DNA of 64,000 nt from Mesorhizobium_G sp050247155 (GCA_050247155.1 JBFWUS010000003.1:1-64000); one strand, 5' to 3'. Counted from the stretch's first letter, positions 43,521-52,401 are shown. Numbers and translations: made by a program. The notes: generated by a model from the letters alone, not told the origin.

Positions 43521-45670
43521 GACGACGCCCCCGCGCTGACGATCGGCAACCGTCGCACCGCCTCGCCCGTCAGCCTGCGCCACGCATTGGCAACCGCTGG
43601 CCCGACCGGCGGCACGCCGGGTTCGCCGACGCCGGTCGGCGGCTCCGTCGAGGCGATCACCGACACCTCGACATGCGGCATCTCGTTGATGCGCAGCGAG
43701 CGGTAATCGTGGAAGTTGGACTGCACGATCTTGCCGCCGTCGCCCAGCGTGATCTCATCGAACAGCACCGCGCCCAGCCCGTAGCCGATACCGCCCTCCA
43801 TCTGCGCAGCGATGACGTTGGGGTTGATCGCCACGCCGCAATCCGTCGCGCACCAGACGCTGTGCACGCGCGGCGTGCCGTCTTCCTGACGCGACAACTC
43901 AACCACCTGTGCGACATAGGTGCCAAAACTCTTGACCACCCCGACACCGCGCTCGCGGCCTTCCGGCACGGCGCTGCCCCATTTCGCCATTTCGGCGGCA
44001 CGCTTCAGCACGCCTGCGAAACGCTGGTCGGTGATCAGCGCCAGACGCCCTTCGACAGGGTCCTTGCCCGCTATCTGCAACAGCTCGTCGACAAAAGTCT
44101 CTACCGCGAAGCCGGTATGCGTGTGGCCGACCGACCGCCACCAGAGCGGCGGCACGACAAGCTGCTCGTTATGCGCCTGCACGCGCAGGTTCGGGATGGC
44201 GTAGGGTAGGTTCGACGCGCCCTCAACCGACGTTTCGTCGAGGTCCGCCTTGCCCATGATCGACTGGCCGACGATGGTCTGGCTCCAGCCGACAATCTTG
44301 CCGTCTTTGTCGATGCCGCCCTTCAGCCGATGCACATACATCGGCCGATAGAAGCCCCCGCGCAAATCGTCCTCGCGCGTCCACAAATGCTTCAGCGGCC
44401 GCTTCCCGCCGCTCGCCTTGAACACTTCCGCCGCTTCGGTCATGTAAGGCGAACCGAACTGCGCCCGCCGGCCAAAGCTGCCGCCGGCGAGCTGCGTGTT
44501 GAGCCTCACTTTGCCGGGATCGAGACCCAGCACCTTCGCTGCCGCCATATGGTCGCCGCCTGGGAACTGCGCCCCGGTGTAGACGTCGACCGTACCGTCC
44601 TCTGCTGGCACGAAGGCGGCGTCGAGCGGCTCCATGGGAGCATGCGCAAGGAAGGGGAAGGCGATGTCGGCCTCCAGCGTTTTCACGCCGCCCGCCGCGA
44701 AGGCGTCATCGACATTGCCACTGTCGGTCGCACTCAGTCCCTTGACCCCTAGTTTCTCGGAGAAGGCCGCCGTCAGTTCGGTGGAAGACCGCGTCTCCGC
44801 CTTCGAAAGATCCCACTCGACCTTGAGCAGTTCGCGGCCTTTGAGCGCCGAATAGGTGTCGTTGGCATAGACAGCCACGCCGGAACTGACCTGTTTGACG
44901 TCCAACACTCCGGCGACCTTCCGCGTCTCGGCATCATCGAGTGATTTCACCGTCGCGCCAAAATGGTCGGGGTGTTTCACCACCGCCACCATCATATTGT
45001 CGGCCAGCACATCAAGCGTGAACACCGCCTTGCCGGTCGATTTCGCCTCGGTGTCCAGCTTCGGCAGATCCTTGCCGATCAACACGAAATCCTTGGGGTC
45101 TTTCAGCGCAGGCTTCTCCGGCGGTGTCTGCTTCGCCGCCTTGTCGGCCAGCGCGCCAAAACCGCTGGTCTTGCCCGAAGCCTTGTGGCTGATCACGCCG
45201 CGCGCCACCGCGATTTCGCCTGCCGGCACGCCCCATTCCTCAGCCGCCGCCGCCACCAGCATGGCACGCGCGGTCGCGCCGGCCTGCCGGTATTGCTCGT
45301 AGGAGTTGGCGATCGCCGTCGAGCCGCCCGTGCCCTGAACGCCGAACAGCAGGTTTGCGTAGACCTTGTCGTCGGCCGGCGAATGCACCGCCCGCATCTG
45401 CGACCAGTCGGCGTCGAGCTCTTCTGCCACCAGGGTGGCTAAGCCCGTAAACGGCCCCTGGCCGAATTCGATGTGCTTGGAGAGAATCGTCACGGTGTCG
45501 TCGGTGCCGACCTTGACGAAGGTGTTGATCGGCAAAAGGTCGGCCGTGCCGCCAGCCGGCACGCCTTGCGTTGCGGCCGCAAAACCCTTCGGCATGACGG
45601 CAAAGCCGATGACGAGACCGGAGCCGGCCAGAAATGCCCGACGCGAAGGGCGGAAATCATGATGTGTCAT
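43517..45670 (-). CDS. Molybdopterin-binding subunit of a Tat-exported oxidoreductase (IorB/aldehyde type)
   Basis: 717-aa enzyme subunit with a twin-arginine signal (RPSRRAFLAGSGLVIGFAVM) that fixes the ATG at 45670 and shows export of the folded enzyme. The mature protein is of the isoquinoline 1-oxidoreductase beta/aldehyde oxidase type: NTFVKVGTDDTVTILSKHIEFGQGP, GVQGTGGSTAIANSYEQYRQ, the QLAGGSFGRRAQFGSPYMTEA segment and near the end GVGEPGVPPVGPAVANA with the conserved catalytic-type Glu. Substrate unknown: aldehydes or N-heterocycles. It lies 11 bp behind the iron-sulfur gene. Confidence 0.9.
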   Translation of the reverse strand: MTHHDFRPSRRAFLAGSGLVIGFAVMPKGFAAATQGVPAGGTADLLPINTFVKVGTDDTVTILSKHIEFGQGPFTGLATLVAEELDADWSQMRAVHSPADDKVYANLLFGVQGTGGSTAIANSYEQYRQAGATARAMLVAAAAEEWGVPAGEIAVARGVISHKASGKTSGFGALADKAAKQTPPEKPALKDPKDFVLIGKDLPKLDTEAKSTGKAVFTLDVLADNMMVAVVKHPDHFGATVKSLDDAETRKVAGVLDVKQVSSGVAVYANDTYSALKGRELLKVEWDLSKAETRSSTELTAAFSEKLGVKGLSATDSGNVDDAFAAGGVKTLEADIAFPFLAHAPMEPLDAAFVPAEDGTVDVYTGAQFPGGDHMAAAKVLGLDPGKVRLNTQLAGGSFGRRAQFGSPYMTEAAEVFKASGGKRPLKHLWTREDDLRGGFYRPMYVHRLKGGIDKDGKIVGWSQTIVGQSIMGKADLDETSVEGASNLPYAIPNLRVQAHNEQLVVPPLWWRSVGHTHTGFAVETFVDELLQIAGKDPVEGRLALITDQRFAGVLKRAAEMAKWGSAVPEGRERGVGVVKSFGTYVAQVVELSRQEDGTPRVHSVWCATDCGVAINPNVIAAQMEGGIGYGLGAVLFDEITLGDGGKIVQSNFHDYRSLRINEMPHVEVSVIASTEPPTGVGEPGVPPVGPAVANAWRRLTGEAVRRLPIVSAGASS

Positions 45671-45681
45671 CGAAATCTCCC

Positions 45682-46134
45682 TCAGATCGTCGCCGCGGCG
45701 TCTTTGATCGCCTGCCGGATGCGGTGATAGGTGGCGCAGCGGCAGATATTGCCGGCCATCGCGCCGTCGATGTCCTCGTCCGTCGGCTTCGGCGTCAGTT
45801 GCAGCAGCGCCACGGCCGACATGATCTGGCCGGACTGGCAATAGCCGCATTGCGGAACGTCGATGGCCACCCAGGCCTTGTGCACGGCCTCGGCCTCAGC
45901 GCCTGCCAAGCCTTCGATCGTCACCACCTCGGAGCCTTCGATGCTGGAGATCGGCGTGATGCAGGAGCGTCTCGGCATGCCGTCGAGATGCACGGTACAG
46001 GCGCCGCACTGCGCGACGCCGCAGCCATATTTGGTGCCCGTCAGCTTTTCGAAATCGCGAATGACCCAGAGCAGCGGCGTGTCGGGATCGCCGTCAAAAG
46101 TCTTCTGTTGTCCGTTGAGGGTGAAAGTGACCAT
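45682..46134 (-). CDS. [2Fe-2S] subunit of the exported molybdoenzyme
   Basis: 150-aa protein with two [2Fe-2S] clusters: plant-type GCGVAQCGACTVHLDGMPRRSC and the second QCGYCQSGQIMSAV...GNICRCATYHRI. This is the small subunit of xanthine dehydrogenase-family enzymes (IorA type). It has no export signal of its own and would travel with the Tat-bearing Mo subunit. First gene of the operon; a 116-bp gap separates it from the regulator gene upstream. Confidence 0.95.
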   Translation of the reverse strand: MVTFTLNGQQKTFDGDPDTPLLWVIRDFEKLTGTKYGCGVAQCGACTVHLDGMPRRSCITPISSIEGSEVVTIEGLAGAEAEAVHKAWVAIDVPQCGYCQSGQIMSAVALLQLTPKPTDEDIDGAMAGNICRCATYHRIRQAIKDAAATI

Positions 46135-46250
46135 GGGAAGGGAGCCTCCGTTTCGCGTACCGCTCGAAGGCCATCAGACACCCGTCGTAACGAGGAGGTC
46201 AAGGACATGATTACACAATGCGGTGAAGTGAAATTAGACCCGCCCCCCGG

Positions 46251-47093
46251 TCAATTCTTGGGAGCTTTCGCAGTTCCATCCGCCATCGCCTTCACAAATG
46301 CTGCCGTCTCCTCGTCTGCTGGAAAGAAGCTCTCGATGGCGATCTCCGACAGCGTAATGTCGAGCGCCGTACCGAATACGGTGATCGTGCTGATGAAGGT
46401 CAGGATCGTCCCGCCCATGCGCAGCCTCAACGGGTGCGTGATTGCCGCCACGTCGGGATGCAGCGGCGTCGAGGTGCGCGGCCCCGACGGATAGCCAGAC
46501 AATTCCTGTTCCAAGGCAACGAGCACTGGGTCGGCAGCCGCGTCGTTCTGGCGCTTCAGCCGCTCGATCAGATGCGTGCGCCATTCATGCAGATTAGCAA
46601 TGCGCGGCGCCATTCCCTTCGGGTGCAGGCTCAGCCGCAGCACATTGATTGGCGGCGCAAGCAGGGACGTCTCCTCCACCCCCTCTAGAAAGGGTCCGAT
46701 TGCAGCGTTCGCCTCGATGAGGTTCCAGTGCCGGTCAACGGCGATGGCAAGGTTCGGCTCGTGACCTTTGAGCATTTGCCGCACCGCCGTCATCGCCGGC
46801 GCCATGGCGGGGTCGCTGGTCTGCCGCTCGCTGAAGCTCGGCGCGAACCCCGCCGCCATCAAAAGCTGGTTGCGTTGCCTCAGCGGCACGTTCAGCCGAT
46901 CGGCCAGATGCAGGACCATGTCGCGCGACGGCTTTGCCCGACCGCTTTCGACAAAACTCAGATGCCGCTGCGAAATCTCGGCCTCGCTCGCGAGGTCGAG
47001 CTGGCTCATGCGCCGCCTGACGCGCCAATCGCGCAAGAGATCGCCAACGGAGGATGGAGTAGGGGAGGGCGTGTTCAACATGGCCTCCAACAT
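46251..47093 (-). CDS. XRE regulator with MmyB-like ligand domain
   Basis: 280-aa transcription factor. The helix-turn-helix is RRMSQLDLASEAEISQRHLSFVESGRAKPSRDM; the C-terminal MmyB/PAS-like domain (AIAVDRHWNLIEANAAIGPFLEGV; LRMGGTILTFISTITVFGTALDITLSEIAIE) is typical of regulators that bind fatty acids or similar ligands. The ATG at 47093 is uncertain (others at 47081 and a TTG at 47102). It is divergent from a small membrane protein gene; an imperfect palindrome lies between them. Confidence 0.85.
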   Translation of the reverse strand: MLEAMLNTPSPTPSSVGDLLRDWRVRRRMSQLDLASEAEISQRHLSFVESGRAKPSRDMVLHLADRLNVPLRQRNQLLMAAGFAPSFSERQTSDPAMAPAMTAVRQMLKGHEPNLAIAVDRHWNLIEANAAIGPFLEGVEETSLLAPPINVLRLSLHPKGMAPRIANLHEWRTHLIERLKRQNDAAADPVLVALEQELSGYPSGPRTSTPLHPDVAAITHPLRLRMGGTILTFISTITVFGTALDITLSEIAIESFFPADEETAAFVKAMADGTAKAPKN

Positions 47094-47115
47094 AAGGCGC
47101 AAGATAATCGACGCT

Positions 47116-47132
47116 ATTACCTACGGCGTAAT
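47116..47132. promoter_or_regulatory. Palindrome ATTAC-N7-GTAAT between divergent genes
   Basis: Dyad with 5-bp arms, 23 bp before the regulator start and 82 bp before the divergent membrane protein gene. It is a plausible binding site for the XRE/MmyB regulator acting on both promoters. Short arms make this tentative. Confidence 0.4.
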
Positions 47133-47213
47133 CGTGGGGCCGCGCAACCGACGGCATGATGTGTCCATTCCCGGCAAGGACCGTCGGGCCAAGAGAACCG
47201 AGAAGGAAAAATC

Positions 47214-47618
47214 ATGTCGATCTCAGTCACCCCATTCCTGCGCAACGTGCTCAACATCGATGCTTTGGTCAGCGGCGCGGCGGCGCTTGGCATGATTATC
47301 GGAGCACGGTTCGTCGCGCCGCTCACTGGCCTACCCTCCAGCCTTCTGGTTGGCGCTGGGCTGGTGCTGGCGCCATGGGTCGCCCTGCTGGTGGTTCTCG
47401 CCCGCCGGCAGACCCTGTCACGCTTGACGATGATCGACGTCATCGCTGTCAACGCGCTCTGGGTCGCGGCCAGCTTCGGGCTGCTTGCGTCCGGCTATAT
47501 CGCGCCGAACTGGCTCGGTATTGCATTTGTGTCCGCGCAGGCGCTCGCTGTTGCCATACTGGCCGAGCTGCAATTCATCGGCATGCGCCGCGCCAGCGCA
47601 GAGGAAGTGGCGTTGTGA
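47214..47618 (+). CDS. Four-helix membrane protein, putative target of the divergent regulator
   Basis: 134-aa hydrophobic protein with about four membrane spans (ALVSGAAALGMIIGARFV, SLLVGAGLVLAPWVALLVVL, VIAVNALWVAASFGLLASG and LGIAFVSAQALAVAILAEL). Similar small proteins sit next to MmyB-type XRE regulators in other bacteria; function unknown. AGAAGGAAA precedes the ATG. It ends 50 bp before the stop of the convergent amidase gene. Confidence 0.75.
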   Translation: MSISVTPFLRNVLNIDALVSGAAALGMIIGARFVAPLTGLPSSLLVGAGLVLAPWVALLVVLARRQTLSRLTMIDVIAVNALWVAASFGLLASGYIAPNWLGIAFVSAQALAVAILAELQFIGMRRASAEEVAL

Positions 47619-47667
47619 CGCCGAAAATCCAACCTCTCCCCTGGCCGGATGTCCAGGGGAGATATGT

Positions 47668-49182
47668 TCAACGGCGGGCAGCCTTCTCCAGCGCCGCAAG
47701 GTCGGGACGCCTGCCACCCCACGGCCGCGCCTTTTCCAACTGCCCGGCAAGGCTGAACAGTGTCGCCTCATCGCCGAAGCGCCCCGCGAACTGCATGCCG
47801 ATCGGTAGGCCCGATCGGCTCCACGCCAGTGGTGCCGACATGGCGGGCTGGCCCGTCACATTGAACACCGCCGTCCATGGCATGAACTCGAATGTCACGT
47901 CTGCCAGTTGGCGCACCATACCCAGTCGCTTGAGCAGCCAGCCGCCGTTGATTGTACCCATCAAACCGATCAGCCGCTTTTCGGCCGCGGTCGGGTCCAA
48001 TTCCCCGATGCGGATGGGCGGCCGCGCCAGGGTCGGCGTCATCAGCACGTCGCACGTTTCGAAGAACCGGCCTATGTCGCGCGCCGCCGCAAGCAGGCGC
48101 CTGGACGCTCGTGCATAGTCGACCGCGTTCAGCGCCGTGCCGAACAGGCCGAGACCGAAACTTTGCGGGTCGAAATCGCCGTGTTTCGGCTTCACGCCGG
48201 CCGCCTCCGCCGTCTCCTCGATATCGGCGCGCAGTTCCGCCGCCAGCACGGTCACGAAATCGAGCGAAAACTGGTCGCGGCTCACCGGCGGAGCAGCCTC
48301 GAACACCTCATGCCCAAGCTCCTCCAGCAGCTTGACCGATTGGCGAAAAGCGGCGCTTACCTCGGCATCGACACTTTTGCCCATCAGCGGCTTTTCGGAA
48401 ACGGCGATGCGCAGCAATCCAGGATCGCGCTCGGCGCTATCGAGAAAACTGCCCGTCACCGGCGGCGCGTGATAGGGCGCGCCGACGTCCGGCCCGTGCG
48501 TGAGATCGAGCATCAGCGCGGCGTCGCGCACCGAGCGCGTCAGCACATGCTCGACGGCAAAGCCGCTCCAGGCCTGGCCGATCGTCGGTCCGATCGGCGT
48601 GCGGGCGCGCGTCGGCTTCAGGCCGAAGACGCCACAGCAGGAGGCGGGAATGCGGATCGAGCCGCCGCCATCACCACCGGACGCCATGGGTACGATCCGC
48701 GCGGCCACGGCCGCGCCTGCGCCGCCCGACGAGCCGCCGGGCGTGCGCTCGAGGTCCCACGGATTGCGCGCCGGTCCGAGCGTCAATGACTCCGTGTATG
48801 GCGTCAGTCCGAACTCCGGCGTGTTCGTCTTGCCGAAGATGATCAGTCCCGCGGCTTTGAACCGGCGGACGAGTTCGCTGTCCTGCGTTGCTGGCTGGTT
48901 CTTCCAGAAGCGGTTTCCAGCCGAGGTCGGCACGCCCTCGATCGTCGCCAGCAGGTCTTTGACAAGAAAGGGCACGCCGGCCAGACGCCCGTCTCCAAGC
49001 GGAGCAGCCGCCTGCCGCCTCGCCTGGTCGTACATCTGCGTGACGATGGCGTTGATCGGCGGATTGCGCGCCTCGGCCTTCCGAATGGCAGTTTCCAGCA
49101 TCTCGGCCGAGCTCACGGCGCCCGATCGGATCAGCGCCGCAAGTCCGATGGCGTCCAGAGCGTCATATTCGTCAGGCGTCAT
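47668..49182 (-). CDS. Amidase signature-family hydrolase
   Basis: 504-aa Ser-cisSer-Lys amidase. The catalytic Lys is in VPFLVKDLLATIEGVPTSAG, and the signature GGSSGGAGAAVAARIVPMASGGDGGGSIRIPASCCG holds both serines. The ATG at 49182 has GGAGGGGGAG directly upstream and was preferred to an in-frame codon at 49224. It may hydrolyse small amides; it is not GatA by context, since no gatB or gatC is near. Confidence 0.92.
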   Translation of the reverse strand: MTPDEYDALDAIGLAALIRSGAVSSAEMLETAIRKAEARNPPINAIVTQMYDQARRQAAAPLGDGRLAGVPFLVKDLLATIEGVPTSAGNRFWKNQPATQDSELVRRFKAAGLIIFGKTNTPEFGLTPYTESLTLGPARNPWDLERTPGGSSGGAGAAVAARIVPMASGGDGGGSIRIPASCCGVFGLKPTRARTPIGPTIGQAWSGFAVEHVLTRSVRDAALMLDLTHGPDVGAPYHAPPVTGSFLDSAERDPGLLRIAVSEKPLMGKSVDAEVSAAFRQSVKLLEELGHEVFEAAPPVSRDQFSLDFVTVLAAELRADIEETAEAAGVKPKHGDFDPQSFGLGLFGTALNAVDYARASRRLLAAARDIGRFFETCDVLMTPTLARPPIRIGELDPTAAEKRLIGLMGTINGGWLLKRLGMVRQLADVTFEFMPWTAVFNVTGQPAMSAPLAWSRSGLPIGMQFAGRFGDEATLFSLAGQLEKARPWGGRRPDLAALEKAARR

Positions 49183-49275
49183 CTCCCCCTCCGGATTGAC
49201 GATTGCGTAGACGAAAATAAGCACGTCGTCGCAGCGCCAGGAAGCTGGCTCGGGACTGTCTCAACGTAAAGTACG

Positions 49276-50127
49276 TCAAGTGATGAGGCGCTTCTTGATT
49301 TCCAGAAAATCCCGCCAGGCAAGTTTCTTGTGGGCGGGGTTTCTCAACAGATATGCCGGGTGCAATGTCGGCATAGCCGGAATCTCGACCCCGGATAACG
49401 TTCGGTGCAGTTTCCAGGTGCCGCGCAGCCGCAAGATGCCGTCGGTCGCGTGCAGCAGTGTCTTGGCCGACGGCCCGCCCAGCGTCACCAATACTTTTGG
49501 ATTGGCGAGTTCGATCTGCCGCTCGATGAACGGGCGGCAGATTTCCGTTTCGTGCGGCGTTGGCGTGCGGTTCCCCGGTGGCCGCCACGGGATGACGTTG
49601 GCGATATAGGCGCTTTTCCGGTCCCGCCCGATCGCGGCCAGGATACGGTCGAGCAATTGCCCGGACCGCCCGACGAAGGGCAGTCCTTCGATATCCTCGT
49701 CGCGGCCGGGAGCTTCGCCGACCAGCATCAGGTCCGCCTCCGGATTGCCATCGGCGAAGACGAGCTGCTTAGCCGTGAATTTCAGATTGCAGCCCTCGAA
49801 TGCCTGCATCGCTGTGCGCAGTTCCTCGAGCGAGTTAGCCGCCGTCGCAAGCTCGCGCGCCAGCAGCACCTGTCCTTCATCCGGCACTACGGCCTGCATA
49901 GGCCGTGTGGCCGGAGGAGGCGGAGCAGGGGCGCTCATCTGTCGTTCTGGGCCAGGCCGGGCATTGGACGGCTTTTGTTCGGCCGCTGGCGCTGCCGTTC
50001 GCTGGGGCGGGCGCTCCTGAAACCGGTCGATGCTTTGCTCTTCCAGCGGCTCGTCGACCCCGGCCTCGGCATAGAAGGCGAGCAACTCGACCAGTCTAAT
50101 CTGTTCGTCGGCGGAGGCGATCATCAT
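49276..50127 (-). CDS. Family-4-like uracil-DNA glycosylase lacking two iron-sulfur cysteines
   Basis: 283-aa DNA repair enzyme. Active-site blocks are GEAPGRDEDIEGLPFVGRSG and MPTLHPAYLLR. A Pro/Ala-rich linker (about 35-75) precedes the catalytic domain. Family 4 enzymes hold a [4Fe-4S] cluster by four Cys; here only two remain in the entire protein (FEGCNLK and EICRPF), and the third ligand place reads NVIPWRPPGNR where NV.KCRPPGNR is usual. I chose ATG 50127 (AAAGG upstream); 50172 is possible. Confidence 0.9.
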   Translation of the reverse strand: MMIASADEQIRLVELLAFYAEAGVDEPLEEQSIDRFQERPPQRTAAPAAEQKPSNARPGPERQMSAPAPPPPATRPMQAVVPDEGQVLLARELATAANSLEELRTAMQAFEGCNLKFTAKQLVFADGNPEADLMLVGEAPGRDEDIEGLPFVGRSGQLLDRILAAIGRDRKSAYIANVIPWRPPGNRTPTPHETEICRPFIERQIELANPKVLVTLGGPSAKTLLHATDGILRLRGTWKLHRTLSGVEIPAMPTLHPAYLLRNPAHKKLAWRDFLEIKKRLIT

Positions 50128-50253
50128 CGCACCTTTGGGGGCTGCCACTTGCAAATGCAAGTCGCCTGTCATGGTCAGGCAACCATATCCTGCGATGGTC
50201 GGCGATCTGGCTCAGCAATGGCTTGCAAGCTGACTGCGTGTCGGCCAACGTTA

Positions 50254-50332
50254 CTAGTGGAACGAATTTGACATTTGCATCCCGCCCGACATCAAATGCC
50301 AGAGCAAATGTCAAATTCAAAAGTTCCACTAG
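50254..50332. repeat. CTAGTGG palindromic element, copy 1
   Basis: CTAGTGGAACGAATTTGAC at the left end pairs with the segment ending at 50332 (arms of about 25 nt, a few mismatches and a 3-4 nt bulge). It is followed 13 bp later by a second palindrome with the same CTAGTGG ends. Confidence 0.8.
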
Positions 50333-50345
50333 AATCATATAGTTG

Positions 50346-50422
50346 CTAGTGGTCCCTTTGATCGCAACACTCGCTCGGGCCGGTTGTATCAAGGGATGCG
50401 AATGTTGCAATCGGACCACTAG
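50346..50422. repeat. CTAGTGG palindromic element, copy 2
   Basis: Ends CTAGTGGTCC (50346) and GGACCACTAG (50422) are exact complements, and the arms continue imperfectly inward (GATCGCAACACTCGC with GCGAATGTTGCAATC). The interior differs from copy 1 although the CTAGTGG termini agree, which suggests related elements. The pair fills the gap between the glycosylase and peptidase genes. Confidence 0.8.
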
Positions 50423-50453
50423 AGGCAATAGGCTCGATGATCGGAGGGAAGTC

Positions 50454-51650
50454 ATGCGCCTCAAGTCAGCTCTCGCCGCCTTGGCGCTTGTCGGCTTTGC
50501 AGGCGCAGCCACGGGCCAGTCGCTGAAGCCGGATCAGGTGATGAGTTCGGTCTCCGTCCAGACGATCAGCGAGCCGAACCCCGTTCTTGGCGCAGACGAC
50601 CGGGTGCATCTTGCCTACGAGCTGCTCATCGCCAACACCAGCCATCTCTTCATAACCCTGGACAAGATCGAGGCCGTAGAGCCAGGCGGAAAAGTGCTGG
50701 GAACGCAGGACGGAAAGGTGCTCGCCGGTATGACAAGCGCCTTCAGTGGCACTGGCACAACGCTGGCGCCCGGTGCTTCCGCCGTCGTCCTTGTCGATTT
50801 GCCCTTTGCCAAGAACGACAAGCTTCCGCAAACGATCATGGCGCGGCTCACGGTCACGCGAGCCCTTGCGGGTCAGGACGGCAAGCCGACGCTCTATCCG
50901 CCCAGCGAGCCTCTTCCCAAGACGGTGGTTTTTACCGGCGCGACGACCGGCATCGGTAAGCCCGCGCGCGTCGTCGAACCGCCCCTGCGCGGCCCCGGCT
51001 GGATCGCGGTCAACGGCTGCTGCGATAGCATGACGTCGCACCGAGGTGCGATCATGGCCGTGAACGGCCAACTGCGGGTTCCGGAACGCTTTGCCATCGA
51101 CTGGATCAAGGTCGATGCGGAGGGGCGCGTCTACACCGGCGACATGGCCAAGCTTGAAAGCTATGCCTATTACGGCGCGCCGATCCACGCCGTCGCCGAC
51201 GGCACCGTCGTCAATCTCTACAACGAGGCCGACGAGCAGATTCCCGGCAAGATTTCCAGCATCACCACCGAAAATATCGGTGGCAACATGATGGTGATCG
51301 ACATTGGCGACGGCGCCTATGCGTTCTATGCGCACATGCAGCGCGACAGTCTGAAATTCAAACTCGGCGACAAGGTAAAGACCGGCGATGTCGTCGGTTT
51401 ACTGGGTAACACCGGCAACACTACCGCGCCGCACCTGCATTTCCACGTCATGGACGGCACATCTCCGCTCGACGCCAACAGTCTGCCTTATGTGTTCACG
51501 CGCTTTTCAACGCGTGGCGTGGTGCAGATGGACGACAGCAGCGACCCGATCGAGAAAGGCGACCCCGCCAAAGTCGTTGACGACGGCCGGACCGGCGAGC
51601 ACGCGGATCAATTGCCGCTCAACAACCAGTTGGTCGACTTCGCCGATTGA
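50454..51650 (+). CDS. M23-family (LytM-type) exported peptidase
   Basis: 398-aa periplasmic protein with a signal peptide (LKSALAALALVGFAGAATGQ), a beta-rich N-terminal domain (about 30-190) and a C-terminal M23 domain: GAPIHAVADGTVV, GGNMMVIDIGDGAYAFYAHM, and GNTGNTTAPHLHFHVMDG with the HxH zinc ligands. The first zinc His/Asp pair of active enzymes (HxxxD) is not obvious, so it may be degenerate. GGAGGG before ATG 50454 fixes the start. Confidence 0.88.
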   Translation: MRLKSALAALALVGFAGAATGQSLKPDQVMSSVSVQTISEPNPVLGADDRVHLAYELLIANTSHLFITLDKIEAVEPGGKVLGTQDGKVLAGMTSAFSGTGTTLAPGASAVVLVDLPFAKNDKLPQTIMARLTVTRALAGQDGKPTLYPPSEPLPKTVVFTGATTGIGKPARVVEPPLRGPGWIAVNGCCDSMTSHRGAIMAVNGQLRVPERFAIDWIKVDAEGRVYTGDMAKLESYAYYGAPIHAVADGTVVNLYNEADEQIPGKISSITTENIGGNMMVIDIGDGAYAFYAHMQRDSLKFKLGDKVKTGDVVGLLGNTGNTTAPHLHFHVMDGTSPLDANSLPYVFTRFSTRGVVQMDDSSDPIEKGDPAKVVDDGRTGEHADQLPLNNQLVDFAD

Positions 51651-51656
51651 TCGGCG

Positions 51657-52277
51657 TCATGACGACGGTATGCGTGGATCCTGCACCAGGAAAAACTCCC
51701 AGCGCGGCGTAAAATCCGTCAGCGCGAACTCGAAATTCGCCGTCTCGCGCGGATCGACTTTGCCCTCGATGAAGCGCAGCCGGTCATAAGGCTCGAAATC
51801 CCGGCTGAACTGCCCGAAGGCCGTCGAGGTGATCCGGTCCGAATTTTCCTGCCGCTGATCGAACGACAGCCCGTCGCCGAACACGCTGGCATGGTGGAGA
51901 ATTTCCTGCAATTCGAACTCGAACTCGATCCATGATTGCCCGCTGGCATTCACCACCACGAGCTTGAGGTAAAGCGCGCTGGTCGAGAGATCCCCGTTTG
52001 CCGCGCTATACCAGTCCATATCGCCTGCGCGCACGACCATGGTCACTGGGCTTGCCGAGTAGAGTTCTTCCTCGATGATGACCGGATCGTCGCGTGTCCC
52101 GCGTCCGCTGATCGCGCGGATCGTGAAGCCTCCCATCTCATCGGAGAAAGAGTAATTGCCGGCCTTCCAGACCTTTGGGCCGTCCGCCGGCTCGGTTGGC
52201 GCTATGCCAAAGGCAAAAGCGGTGAGCATGAAGAAAAGAAGGGCCGTCATAGCGCGCAGGGCGCTTGCCGCCGTCAT
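51657..52277 (-). CDS. Exported protein of unknown function
   Basis: 206-aa protein with a signal peptide (LRAMTALLFFMLTAFAFGIAP) and a beta-rich mature part (VWKAGNYSFSDEMGGFTIRAISGRG; LYLKLVVVNASGQSWIEFEFELQEIL). No family recognised. The ATG at 52277 gives the best signal; 52307 is an alternative. Convergent with the M23 peptidase gene, 7 bp between stops. Confidence 0.7.
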   Translation of the reverse strand: MTAASALRAMTALLFFMLTAFAFGIAPTEPADGPKVWKAGNYSFSDEMGGFTIRAISGRGTRDDPVIIEEELYSASPVTMVVRAGDMDWYSAANGDLSTSALYLKLVVVNASGQSWIEFEFELQEILHHASVFGDGLSFDQRQENSDRITSTAFGQFSRDFEPYDRLRFIEGKVDPRETANFEFALTDFTPRWEFFLVQDPRIPSS

Positions 52278-52387
52278 GACAGGGCCTCGCCGTCCAAACT
52301 CCTCCATGCAGTGAGTATGGACTAGCCGAACGCTTTTGCACATCGAAAACGCGTGAGCACAATTGATGCAAATCCATAAATTGACGT

Positions 52388-52401
52388 TTACGTTAACGTA
52401 A
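52388..52401 (+). promoter_or_regulatory. Perfect palindrome TTACGTTAACGTAA upstream of ETF-QO
   Basis: 14-bp perfect dyad, 137 bp before the ETF-QO start. TTGACG (52381-52386) just upstream could be a -35 box and TATTGG (52404-52409) a poor -10, placing the dyad in the spacer as for MerR-family activators. The core resembles the LiuR/MerR motif I recall for branched-chain amino acid degradation genes, whose regulon often includes ETF genes. Confidence 0.6.

Noticed and set aside
43697..44209. Plus-strand frames under the Tat-exported Mo subunit gene
   Set aside because: Antisense shadows; no domain and no ribosome site.
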